Below, piece after piece: positions 26,789 to 35,552 of a DNA stretch of 64,000 nucleotides. Numbering within the stretch: position 1 is the stretch's first letter; each line of letters starts with the position of its first letter. Source of the stretch: Promicromonospora sp. AC04 (GTDB lineage Bacteria; Actinomycetota; Actinomycetes; Actinomycetales; Cellulomonadaceae); assembly GCF_003058225.1 (NCBI RefSeq), contig NZ_QBUG01000005.1, forward strand, positions 248,001 to 312,000, read 5' to 3'. The notes under the pieces are model-generated. The model worked only from the letters and a program-made list of their open reading frames with translations, made no database searches and was not told the DNA's origin. Made by a program: the position numbers and the translations under genes.

Positions 26789-27358
26789 ATGGGGTTCCGA
26801 TCGTGGTTCGGGCGCCGCCCGCAGAAGGCGGTCCGCCGCACCGTCCGCTCGCATCGCACCGACTCGGTGCTGGCACAGGCCCCGCTGGTCACGTCGGCGG
26901 GCGAGGCGTGGGTTTTCGCCACGCGCGCCGAGCTCCTGCTGATCTCGGCGCCCGAGGCCGCGAGCGCCCAGGGCGACGCGGAGTCGCGGGGTGCGCCGTC
27001 GGTCGTCGTGCACCGGGAGTGGGCCGACGTCGACCGGGCCACCTACGACACGGAGTCCAACGTCATCCGGGTGCACTGGGTCGACGGCGACGAGCCGACG
27101 CCGCTGACGCTCGACGGCCGGCGTTCAGTGCTGCCGCAGGTGCTGCGCGAGCGGGTGCAGTGGTCGGTGGTCCTGGCGGAGCCGGTCAAGCTGCCTGGCG
27201 GGCGTTCCGCCCGCGTAGCGGTCCGACGCCGGGCGGACGGGGAGCTGTTCTCCCAGGTGATCGGCGGGCGCGAGGTGGACCTGACCGACCCGGGCACGGC
27301 GGAGGCGATCGACGCCGCCGAGGCTCGCGTGCGAAACGCGGCGGGGCTGCCCGCCTGA
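26789..27358 (+). CDS. Conserved actinobacterial protein of unknown function
   Basis: 189 residues from the ATG at 26789, chosen because TACGGT lies exactly 6 nt before it (leaderless pattern); the frame is open from 26702. The protein starts with a basic MGFRSWFGRRPQKAVRRTVR and continues as a soluble domain with VVVHREWADVDRATYDTESN and LRERVQWSVVLAEPVKLPGG stretches, ending AAEARVRNAAGLPA. I recall similar proteins from Cellulomonas-type genomes, none with a known function. No signal peptide, membrane segment or catalytic motif. Confidence 0.8.
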   Translation: MGFRSWFGRRPQKAVRRTVRSHRTDSVLAQAPLVTSAGEAWVFATRAELLLISAPEAASAQGDAESRGAPSVVVHREWADVDRATYDTESNVIRVHWVDGDEPTPLTLDGRRSVLPQVLRERVQWSVVLAEPVKLPGGRSARVAVRRRADGELFSQVIGGREVDLTDPGTAEAIDAAEARVRNAAGLPA

Positions 27359-27380
27359 GCCTGAGCGCAGGGACCGTCGG

Positions 27381-28493
27381 TCAGCCGGCCGCGGCCGGAC
27401 CTGGCCCTGCGGGCGACGCACCAGCGCGCACGGGGGCCGCGTCTCCGTCGAGCAGCTCGTCGAGCGCTATCACGCCGGGATCCTGCGTCCCCATCCGGAC
27501 CGAGAGGAACGGGCGGTTCGACGGCACGCCTTCGGGCGTCTCGAGGAGCCTCCGGGCCAGCACGAGAGCGCCGTCCAGCGGCTCTCCCACGGTCGGAACC
27601 ATCTCGACGTCGGGGCGGACCTCGGTCACGTGAGACATGACCAGGGCTCGCAGCTCGGGGACCTTGGCCATCAGGTTTCCGGTCGTCGCCACGCGGGCTT
27701 CGACGCCCGGGTGGCCGAGCACTGCGCACAGGGTGTCCGCCAGCCCTCTCGCGGCCGTCGCGCGGATCGCGACGCTCACGGGATCACCGGCCTCTGCCGC
27801 GGCCAGCACGTCCTTGGCGAACTCGGCCAGCAGGCTGAGCGCGTCCGGACGACTGTCGAGGGCGACTCCGTGCCGTTGCCGGCCGAAGTGCCGCTCGGCG
27901 GCCCGCAGCAGGACCTGCGAGGCGCCGTCCTGACGTCCGTCACGAGCCTTGTTCGCGGCCGTGAGCCCCTCGCGGCCGATCCACCCTCCGCTGCCCTGGT
28001 CCCCGACCAGGTATCCGAGCCCGTCCGCGAGGTACCAGCGGGCATACTCGTCGACGGCGACGCCGACCGCGCCGGTGCCCACCACCAGCACGGCACCCCC
28101 GCGCCCGCCCAGGGCTCCCAGGTGTGCTGTCACGGCGTCGGTCGACACGGCGGTCCGTTCGGTTCCCAGGCCGCGCGCGAGAACGTCGTGCAATGAGTAC
28201 GGGTCGAGACGGCCGGCCCGGTCCATGGCCATCATCCCGCGGAGCCCGACGGCGGCCGCACTGATCCGCGGCGCTCCGGCTCCGCCGTGCGCGGCGTCGA
28301 GCTGACGCACCAGGTCCTGGCAGAGCCCGCGGATGACGGTGGGCGCGTCGCTCAGCCCGTCCACGACACGTAGCGGTGGGCCTTCCACCCGAACGTCGGG
28401 TCGGCCGGGCCCAGGACTGGCAACAGCGCGCGAACCAGTACCCCCGAGGTCCAGGCCTACCACCCAGGTGTCCTCCGGTGGAGGGTCCGTCAC
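27381..28493 (-). CDS. BadF/BadG-type ATPase, N-acetylglucosamine-kinase-like
   Basis: 370 residues from a GTG at 28493; an ORF extension upstream has no family similarity. The actin-like ATPase fold is marked by DLGGTGSRAV (phosphate 1), VGTGAVGVAV (phosphate 2) and GLGYLVGDQGSGGWIGREGL, the last being typical of eukaryote-type GlcNAc kinases in the BadF family. Likely role: phosphorylation of an amino sugar such as GlcNAc in cell-wall recycling. No sugar transporter is adjacent. Substrate is inference. Confidence 0.85.
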   Translation of the reverse strand: MTDPPPEDTWVVGLDLGGTGSRAVASPGPGRPDVRVEGPPLRVVDGLSDAPTVIRGLCQDLVRQLDAAHGGAGAPRISAAAVGLRGMMAMDRAGRLDPYSLHDVLARGLGTERTAVSTDAVTAHLGALGGRGGAVLVVGTGAVGVAVDEYARWYLADGLGYLVGDQGSGGWIGREGLTAANKARDGRQDGASQVLLRAAERHFGRQRHGVALDSRPDALSLLAEFAKDVLAAAEAGDPVSVAIRATAARGLADTLCAVLGHPGVEARVATTGNLMAKVPELRALVMSHVTEVRPDVEMVPTVGEPLDGALVLARRLLETPEGVPSNRPFLSVRMGTQDPGVIALDELLDGDAAPVRAGASPAGPGPAAAG

Positions 28494-28685
28494 GCGCCGC
28501 GTGTCTGCTGCTGGCCGCACCCCAAGATGGTGGCACAACACCTGGGCGATAAGCGGGTCGTGCACGAAATATCCTCGTACTAACGGCGATTCCGCGTGTC
28601 GCCGCGGCATGTCGCCGGGGCCGGTGCCGCCCGACGACGGTGCGTGGCGGCCGACCATCGCTCAGTGCCGCGGGACCGCCGGTGA

Positions 28686-29770
<1,085 letters not shown>

Positions 29771-29795
29771 GGGGGCGCTGAGGGATGCCGAGCGA

Positions 29796-30473
29796 TCAGA
29801 GGTCGTTCAGGCTCTCACCGACGAGGATCGCACCGATCACCAGCAGGACGAGCGCGACCAGCACCGTGCTGTTCCGCCCGAGCCACACGCGCGTCTGGTC
29901 CAGGGGCCCGGTCACCCGGTCCTCGGCGAACCAGAAGGCGACGACGACGGCGATGGTCGCAAGGCATGCGATCACCGCATAGCCAGCGGCAGCGGCGACC
30001 GTGGCGCCGGCACCGAGATCGGCGGCCGCGATCGTCAGCCCGGCGCCGGCGCCGAAGGCCAGCTCCTTCACGTTGACCGTCGAGAGCACCACGCCGATCC
30101 GCGCGGCCTGCAGTACGGATGCGTTCCCCATCGTGGCCATCCAGGCGGGCTGGTCGCTGCTCTCGTTCCTGTCCGGCCGACGGACGATCTGTACGACCGC
30201 CCAGACCATGAGCACGGCGCCCAGGACGATGCGCAGCAGCAGACCGATCGGTGACGTCCCGTTCGACTCGGGCAGGAGGTCCGCCAGGAGCGCCACGATC
30301 GTCGCGACGCCCGCGACGGTGACGACCCGGGCCGCCACCAGGGCCGTGCCGGCCGCTTTGCCGGCGGGCGCACCCAGCACCAGAAAGACGGCGATGAGCG
30401 GGACCGGGCTGAGCGCGACGCCGACGGCGTACGGGAGCAGATCACCGACGACGTCGACCATGTGGGTGATCAT
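29796..30473 (-). CDS. GAP (Sap) family membrane protein
   Basis: 225 residues with six hydrophobic segments. The first, LLPYAVGVALSPVPLIAVFLVLGAP in two parts, is typical of the GAP family, named for mycobacterial glycolipid-addressing proteins and related to LysE-type exporters. It probably moves a small molecule or lipid across the membrane; substrate unknown. ATG at 30473 or 30461 may be the start; no clear Shine-Dalgarno sequence supports either. Confidence 0.82.
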   Translation of the reverse strand: MITHMVDVVGDLLPYAVGVALSPVPLIAVFLVLGAPAGKAAGTALVAARVVTVAGVATIVALLADLLPESNGTSPIGLLLRIVLGAVLMVWAVVQIVRRPDRNESSDQPAWMATMGNASVLQAARIGVVLSTVNVKELAFGAGAGLTIAAADLGAGATVAAAAGYAVIACLATIAVVVAFWFAEDRVTGPLDQTRVWLGRNSTVLVALVLLVIGAILVGESLNDL

Positions 30474-30657
30474 CGCAGCCGGGACCCGACACCACCCGGT
30501 GGGCGAAAGATCGGCGTCGGCGGGCTCCCTGACCGGCGTCGCGCGGGTGTGATCGACTTCGCTGCGACGCGGGTCGAATATGGGTCAGGACAACCCGCCT
30601 GAACCTGTTAGAGTTTTCACCGGTCGCCCACCCGGTGCACGGGACGGGCGAACGCGA

Positions 30658-30730
<73 letters not shown>

Positions 30731-30737
30731 CCGCAAA

Positions 30738-30775
30738 CACTGCAGGCCAGTACCTCTTGGTACTGGCCTGCAGTG
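30738..30775 (+). terminator. 17-bp hairpin after tRNA-Asn
   Basis: CACTGCAGGCCAGTACC (30738-30754) pairs perfectly with 30759-30775 around a TCTT loop, 7 nt past the tRNA. Confidence 0.85.
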
Positions 30776-30796
30776 CTATGTCTGGGAGCCAGCAGT

Positions 30797-30883
30797 CCGA
30801 ACTGACTTGTGTTCAGCAGGCGCTGGGCGTCCATTGCCGGAGGGATCACGGCACTCTCGAGCCTGCTGAATCGAGGTCAGGAG
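30797..30883. repeat. 87-bp hairpin repeat, copy 1
   Basis: Starts CCGAACTGACTTG and contains GTTCAGCAGGCGC, CGTCCATT, GAGCCTGCTGAA and TCAGGAG, all shared in register with 33757-33843. TTCAGCAGGC pairs with GCCTGCTGAA. The centre differs between copies. The C-terminal codons and stop of the convergent ATP-grasp gene lie inside it. Confidence 0.85.
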
Positions 30884-31793
30884 TGACTAGGTCGGCGGCG
30901 GCCAACGCCCGCATGAGCGGGGCAGGGTCCTGGGTGGCAGGGAGGTCACTGACCTGGCCGTCGCCGACCTCGATCACCCGCCAGACTCCGTCGGACCGCA
31001 GTGCGAGGTCCGTGGTCACGAACGGGGCGCCCAGGGTGTGCACGCTCGTGCCGACGGCGTCGCGCACCTCGGTCGGCACCTCGACCGTGGTCCCGGAGGG
31101 CGCGTCGGGGTGCGGGGTGATCAAGACCGCCGATCCCTCGACCCACCAGATGCGCGCCTCCAGGGTCCGCCCTGCGTCGTCGGGCACGAACGATTCGAAG
31201 GCACGCACAACGATCCCGCCGGTCAGGTCGTCGCCTTGCAGCTCGACCATTCTTGCGATCACGCGGGTGGCGGCCGCCGTGTCGGCCAGGTCGGGCACGA
31301 AGCACGCCTCGTGCCACTCGTGCTTGCGGGACTTCACGTAGTCCTTCACCACGCCGGGACCGCCGTCACACAGCGGTTTGATGAGCGGGCCGACATCCGC
31401 GCTCGTCGGCGTCCGGCCGGCCGCCCAGGGCGACCAGACACTCGCCGGGGTCAGGTCCGCGAATCTGCCGTACCAGCCGGGCAACTCGTGTGCGGCGCGG
31501 TAGGCGGTGGGGCCGGTCAGCAGCCGAACTCCCCGAGCGCTCAGCTCGGTGGCGAGCCGCGAGTACGCGTCGGAGGGCAGCATCCAGCCGCGGTACCAGG
31601 CAGTCTGTCCGCCGTCGGACGGCGGAACCCGACGCACCGCCGCCCGGACGTCGCCGGCGAGGATCGCGTCATGGTCCACGACCGCCACGTCCACGCCCGC
31701 CTGCCGTGCGGCGTCGGCCTCGCGCATGAAGTGCTGGTCAGGGACTCGTGGGGCTAGCGGGTCGGATGGAACCAGGAGCAAGGGCGAGGCCAT
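30846..31793 (-). CDS. ATP-grasp domain protein (R2K-type)
   Basis: 315 residues. The C-terminal two-thirds shows an ATP-grasp pattern: KDYVKSRKHEWHEACFVPDL near residue 150, VVRAFESFVPDD and RIWWVEGSAVLITPHPD in the middle, and VTTDLALRSDGVWRVIEVGDGQVSDLP at the end with the metal-binding acidic residues. This layout fits the R2K clade, found in phage, toxin and peptide-ligation contexts, whose members join a carboxylate to an amine using ATP. No substrate partner is nearby. Its last residues (LDSAGSRVP) are encoded by the 87-bp repeat. Confidence 0.8.
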   Translation of the reverse strand: MASPLLLVPSDPLAPRVPDQHFMREADAARQAGVDVAVVDHDAILAGDVRAAVRRVPPSDGGQTAWYRGWMLPSDAYSRLATELSARGVRLLTGPTAYRAAHELPGWYGRFADLTPASVWSPWAAGRTPTSADVGPLIKPLCDGGPGVVKDYVKSRKHEWHEACFVPDLADTAAATRVIARMVELQGDDLTGGIVVRAFESFVPDDAGRTLEARIWWVEGSAVLITPHPDAPSGTTVEVPTEVRDAVGTSVHTLGAPFVTTDLALRSDGVWRVIEVGDGQVSDLPATQDPAPLMRALAAADLVTPDLDSAGSRVP

Positions 31794-31875
31794 GCGTGGA
31801 CCGTACCGGCTGGCGAGAGCGAGCGACCACGACGGTCCCAGCGGAGCGGCGAGGCGGCGCGGTGGTCCGTGACCC

Positions 31876-32490
31876 TCAGTCCATGCCCGCTGACCGGAGC
31901 GATCGAATCGCTGCCAGTGAGACGTCCCGCAGCGTCACCGGGACCTTGGCGTCGTGCCAGTGGTCGGCCGCGGCCTCCAGCGTGGCGAGGGCCGCCAGGG
32001 CGTGGACGCGCGCGTGCAACCGGTCGTCGCGCTGCGCGGCGGGAAGCGCGTCGATGAGCTGCTCGGCACGAGCCCGGGCCCGGATGTGTGCGGCGCCGGC
32101 GATCGCGGGTACCTCGTTGGCGAGTCGGATACGGGTTCGGGCATCTCGCTCCGCCTCCTTGGCGGACGTCGTCGGCAGGTGCTCGAGAACGTGCTCGAGG
32201 GCTGCGGGGATGTCGAGGCCGGTCCGGATCTCCTTGATGATCGCGCTCGTGAGCTCGTCCTCCAGCGGGTCATGGAGGACGAGGTTCTCCTTGGTGACGA
32301 AGTACCGGTAGACGGTCGCCACCGAGACCTCGGCCGCGGTCGCAACCTCCTCCATGGTCACCTCGTCGAATCCGTGCCGATCGAAGAGCTCCAGGGCCGC
32401 TGTCTGGATGCGTCGTTCCGTCTGGCTGCGTTTTCGAGCTCGCAGCCCAGCTGGCTGTGCCGCGCCACCATCATGTTCCCCTGCCTTCAC
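31876..32490 (-). CDS. TetR-family transcriptional regulator
   Basis: 204 residues from a GTG at 32490 (TATCAT lies 7 nt upstream, leaderless pattern). N-terminal HTH: TERRIQTAALELFDRHGFDE and VTMEEVATAAEVSVATVYRYF. The ligand-binding half is Ala-rich and helical. It is divergent from the serine hydrolase, and a CTATC-TTTT-GATAG palindrome overlaps that gene's -10 box, so it very likely represses the hydrolase. Ligand unknown. Confidence 0.92.
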   Translation of the reverse strand: MKAGEHDGGAAQPAGLRARKRSQTERRIQTAALELFDRHGFDEVTMEEVATAAEVSVATVYRYFVTKENLVLHDPLEDELTSAIIKEIRTGLDIPAALEHVLEHLPTTSAKEAERDARTRIRLANEVPAIAGAAHIRARARAEQLIDALPAAQRDDRLHARVHALAALATLEAAADHWHDAKVPVTLRDVSLAAIRSLRSAGMD

Positions 32491-32521
32491 ACCGCAGATG
32501 ATACCGGCTATCTTTTGATAG
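32486..32521 (+). promoter_or_regulatory. Serine hydrolase promoter with TetR operator
   Basis: TTCACA (32486-32491), 17 nt, TATCTT (32509-32514), then 6 nt to GTG at 32521: a complete leaderless sigma-70-type promoter. The palindrome CTATC-TTTT-GATAG (32508-32521) covers the -10 box and start, fitting steric repression by the divergent TetR. Confidence 0.75.
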
Positions 32522-33732
32522 TGACTTTCAAATTGGTACACGGCCACTGTGAGCCCGGCTACGGCCCGGTCGCGGACCTCCTCACCCGCTTCATCGACTC
32601 GGGGCGAGAGGTCGGCGCATCACTCGGCGTCTACCGCGCGGGACATCCGGTCGTGGAGATCTGGGGTGGCCACGTCGATCGCGTGCGCACTCGTCCCTGG
32701 GAACGGGACACCATGACGCCCATCGCGTCCACCAGCAAGGCGCTCGCCACCTCAGCCGTGCTGCTCCTCGCCGACCGGGGCGTCATCGACCTGGAACGGC
32801 CCGTCGCCGACTACTGGCCGGAGTTCGGACAACAGGGCAAGGCCGAGATCCCGGTGCACCTGGTGCTGGCCCACCGCTCGGGCCTGGCGGCCCTGGACAC
32901 GTCGGTCAGCAATGACGACGCCGCCGCTCTCGACGAGGTGCTCCACCGGCTCGAGCGGCAGGGGCTCTGGTGGGGTCCGGGCACGCGGCACGGCTACCAC
33001 GCCGTCACCTACGGGTACATCTTGAGCGGGCTGGTGCGGGCCGTGACCGGGCGCACTGTAGGGCGCTTCTTCGCCGACGAGATCGCGACTCCCTACGGCC
33101 TCGATCTGCACCTCGGCCTCCCCGTCGACCAGCATCACCGGGTCGCCCCGATGGTCGGTCCCTCGCAGAGCCAGGCGTTCCGGTCTCTGCTCAACCCGAC
33201 GTGGCTCCCGTACGCACTGGGCGTTCTCGACCGCCGATCCGCTTCCTACCACGCCACGTTCGGCGGCAGTGCCGCGGGTTTCGACGACCACGACGAGCTC
33301 ACCCGGTACGAGGTCGAGGACGCGTCCGCCGGCGGGGTGGGCAGCGGGCTTGCCCTCGCCCGCCTCTTCGCTGCCCTCATCGGACCGGTGGACGGGCACC
33401 GGATCATCTCCGCCGGGCTCATGAACTCCGCCCGACAGCCGCAGGCGAGCGGGCGTGACGAGGTGTTACGCATGCGGACCGACTGGGGTCTCGGGTTCCA
33501 GCTCCCGGGCGGTCCCATGTGGCCGAGCGTCGGGGTTCCCGGCCTGTTCGGGCACACGGGAGCGAGCGGATCCCTCGCGTTCGCCGATCCCGAGCACGAG
33601 CTGAGCTTCGGCTACACCCCTAACTACTGGGGCGAGCTGAGCAGGGTCGGCAGACAGTCTCAGTTCCGGTCCACCGAGCTCACCGAAGCCGTGTACGCGG
33701 CCGCCGGCATCAGCCGCTGGGCGGCGCGCTGA
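32521..33732 (+). CDS. Serine hydrolase of the beta-lactamase/EstB family
   Basis: 403 residues from GTG at 32521. The class C beta-lactamase-like fold has SxxK at Ser70-Thr-Ser-Lys73 (IASTSKALATSAVLLLADRG), a Tyr motif in RHGYHAVTYGYIL and HTG in LFGHTGASGSLAFADPE. Members are esterases or D-amino-acid peptidases. There is no signal peptide, so a cytoplasmic esterase is likeliest. It is under the divergent TetR. It ends 24 bp before the second copy of the 87-bp repeat. Confidence 0.92.
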   Translation: MTFKLVHGHCEPGYGPVADLLTRFIDSGREVGASLGVYRAGHPVVEIWGGHVDRVRTRPWERDTMTPIASTSKALATSAVLLLADRGVIDLERPVADYWPEFGQQGKAEIPVHLVLAHRSGLAALDTSVSNDDAAALDEVLHRLERQGLWWGPGTRHGYHAVTYGYILSGLVRAVTGRTVGRFFADEIATPYGLDLHLGLPVDQHHRVAPMVGPSQSQAFRSLLNPTWLPYALGVLDRRSASYHATFGGSAAGFDDHDELTRYEVEDASAGGVGSGLALARLFAALIGPVDGHRIISAGLMNSARQPQASGRDEVLRMRTDWGLGFQLPGGPMWPSVGVPGLFGHTGASGSLAFADPEHELSFGYTPNYWGELSRVGRQSQFRSTELTEAVYAAAGISRWAAR

Positions 33733-33756
33733 GCGGCCCGGCGCGTCGGGGGCGGC

Positions 33757-33843
33757 CCGAACTGACTTGGGTTCAGCAGGCGCGAGACGTCCATTAGCCC
33801 CGGTTTCATGGACTCATTGAGCCTGCTGAACCAGACTCAGGAG
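33757..33843. repeat. 87-bp hairpin repeat, copy 2
   Basis: Same length and register as 30797-30883 (offset 2,960 bp), with both ends and both stem arms conserved and the centre diverged. The stem here extends to GGTTCAGCAGGC/GCCTGCTGAACC. It lies between two convergent genes. Confidence 0.85.
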
Positions 33844-33892
33844 CGGCAGCCCTTGTGGCGGGCTTGCGGAGCACTCGATCTGGGAGGTCCCG

Positions 33893-34435
33893 TCACCATC
33901 GTCGTCGTACGGCGGCCTTTGTGCCGGTCACCAGGCTCGCCGCGGGCACGTCGTCGGCCACTACCGCTCCCGCGGCGATCACCGCGTCCCGGCCGATGCT
34001 GACGCCCGGCAGGATCGTGGCACCAGCGCCGATCCACACGTTCTCCGCCACGTCGATGGGCGCGCCGCTCAGCCACTCCCGGCGCTCCCCGGGATCGACC
34101 GGGTGACCCATGGTGATGAACGTGGCCCTCGGTCCGACCATCACACGCTCGCCGAGCCGGATGCCCGCGTAGTCCAGGAACGTGCAGTTCTGGTTGATGA
34201 ACACGCGCTCCGCCAGGTCCAGGCGCAGGCCGTGGTCCGTGTAGAAGGGCGGATAGATAGTGGTCCTCGCGGGCAGCGGCCGGCCGAGGATCCGTTCGAA
34301 CAGCTCGGCCTTGCCCGCCTCGTCCTCGAAGGGCAGGGCGTTCAGGCGGGAGGTGAGCTCGGTGGCTCGCAGAACCCTCTCGGACATGGCCTGGAACTCG
34401 GCGCTGCGGATGCGCATCAGACGGTCATCGGGCAT
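33893..34435 (-). CDS. Sugar/maltose O-acetyltransferase (left-handed beta-helix)
   Basis: 180 residues. The N-terminal Mac-type helical segment (FQAMSERVLRATELTSRLNA) is followed by hexapeptide repeats forming a left-handed beta-helix: LAERVFINQNCTFLDYAGIR, IDVAENVWIGAGATILPGVS, IGRDAVIAAGAVVADDVPAA. His in TMGHPVDP is the likely catalytic residue. It transfers acetyl from acetyl-CoA to a sugar hydroxyl. Its ATG at 34435 overlaps the LysR 3' end by 11 nt, so the two are one operon. Confidence 0.93.
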   Translation of the reverse strand: MPDDRLMRIRSAEFQAMSERVLRATELTSRLNALPFEDEAGKAELFERILGRPLPARTTIYPPFYTDHGLRLDLAERVFINQNCTFLDYAGIRLGERVMVGPRATFITMGHPVDPGERREWLSGAPIDVAENVWIGAGATILPGVSIGRDAVIAAGAVVADDVPAASLVTGTKAAVRRRW

Positions 34436-35411
34436 GCCTGGTTCCCTTTCGAGCGTGAGCGATGTCGCCGTCGACCCGTCGTGGGGTCGTGGCCCAGGAC
34501 GGAAGCCAGACAGGCTCCGGAAGCCTCGGCAGGCTCTCGAAGTGGGCGATGATCCCGCGGAGTCCCGGGTGTGGATTCGTTCTGGGGAGGATGAGCGAGA
34601 GCGGGTAGGCAAGTGTCGGATTGACGATCGGGATGCGGCGCAGGTCGTAGCTCGTCGGCCAGAGGTACCGGTCGCGCGCCCCGACCAGGGTGGCCACGTC
34701 CGCCGAGTCCGCGAGGGTGTCCAGGAGTACCTCGTCACCGAAATGCGGGCCCGCCGCGTCGACACGCAGGTCGAAGTCCGTGACGAGCTGGTCGTAGAAA
34801 TCTCCCCACTCGCTGCGGGGCGCAATACCAGGCACCCAGATCCGGTGCTTGCGCAGCTGGACCGGCGTCAGGGCTCGCGCCGAGGCGAGCGGATGTCTCG
34901 GGCCGACGAGGAGCTCCAGCGGGGAGTCGAACGCATGGATCATCTGCACCTCGCGCGGAAGCGTTGCCGGGTCGGTGACGGTGCGGAACGAGGCGTCGAT
35001 GTCGCCCGCCTCGACGGCGGCGACCGCCACGCGCGGGTCGTCGACCCTGAGGGTCACTACGTCGAGGTTGGTCTCGGGATGCGAGCGCCAGTAGTCGTGC
35101 AGCACGACGGCCTGCGCGCTGCGCAGGCCGAGCACGTCGATCCGAAGGGCCCGGGAGCCCGGCCTGACGGCGGTGACGGCGCGCTCTACGCCCGTGACGA
35201 TGCTCCGGGCGTGCGGGAGGAACGCCTGGCCGTCGAGCGTCAGCTCGACCCCTCGGGCCGTACGGGTGAACAGGCGGACGTCCAGCTCGCGTTCCAGGCC
35301 GGCGATCCGCTTGGAGACCGCCTGCTGGGTCACGCCCAGCTCGTCGGCCGCGTGCTGCAGCTGTCCGAGCTCGGCCGCCCGCACGAACGATCGCAGCGCT
35401 TCCGTATCCAC
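34425..35411 (-). CDS. LysR-family transcriptional regulator
   Basis: 328 residues from a GTG at 35411, with TACGCT exactly 6 nt before it (leaderless). Winged HTH at the N-terminus: ALRSFVRAAELGQLQHAADE and LGVTQQAVSKRIAGLERELD. The periplasmic-binding-like effector domain follows. A perfect CACAACC-GAC-GGTTGTG site (35430-35446) just upstream suits a LysR box. It overlaps the acetyltransferase and probably regulates itself and that gene. Confidence 0.93.
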   Translation of the reverse strand: MDTEALRSFVRAAELGQLQHAADELGVTQQAVSKRIAGLERELDVRLFTRTARGVELTLDGQAFLPHARSIVTGVERAVTAVRPGSRALRIDVLGLRSAQAVVLHDYWRSHPETNLDVVTLRVDDPRVAVAAVEAGDIDASFRTVTDPATLPREVQMIHAFDSPLELLVGPRHPLASARALTPVQLRKHRIWVPGIAPRSEWGDFYDQLVTDFDLRVDAAGPHFGDEVLLDTLADSADVATLVGARDRYLWPTSYDLRRIPIVNPTLAYPLSLILPRTNPHPGLRGIIAHFESLPRLPEPVWLPSWATTPRRVDGDIAHARKGTRHAR

Positions 35412-35429
35412 CGATTCAGCGTATCCACG

Positions 35430-35446
35430 CACAACCGACGGTTGTG
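35430..35446 (-). promoter_or_regulatory. Palindromic LysR-type site
   Basis: CACAACC (35430-35436), GAC, GGTTGTG (35440-35446): a perfect 7-bp inverted repeat centred about 27 bp before the predicted transcription start. Confidence 0.55.
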
Positions 35447-35552
35447 GCTCGCCCGGAGCCGGTTGTTTGCTCGCGCTCCAGTGCGTCTGAGCTGACCCAG
35501 GTGGCCATACATTCGGTTGTCGCAACAGGCCCGGAGCCGGCCCGCCGCACGC

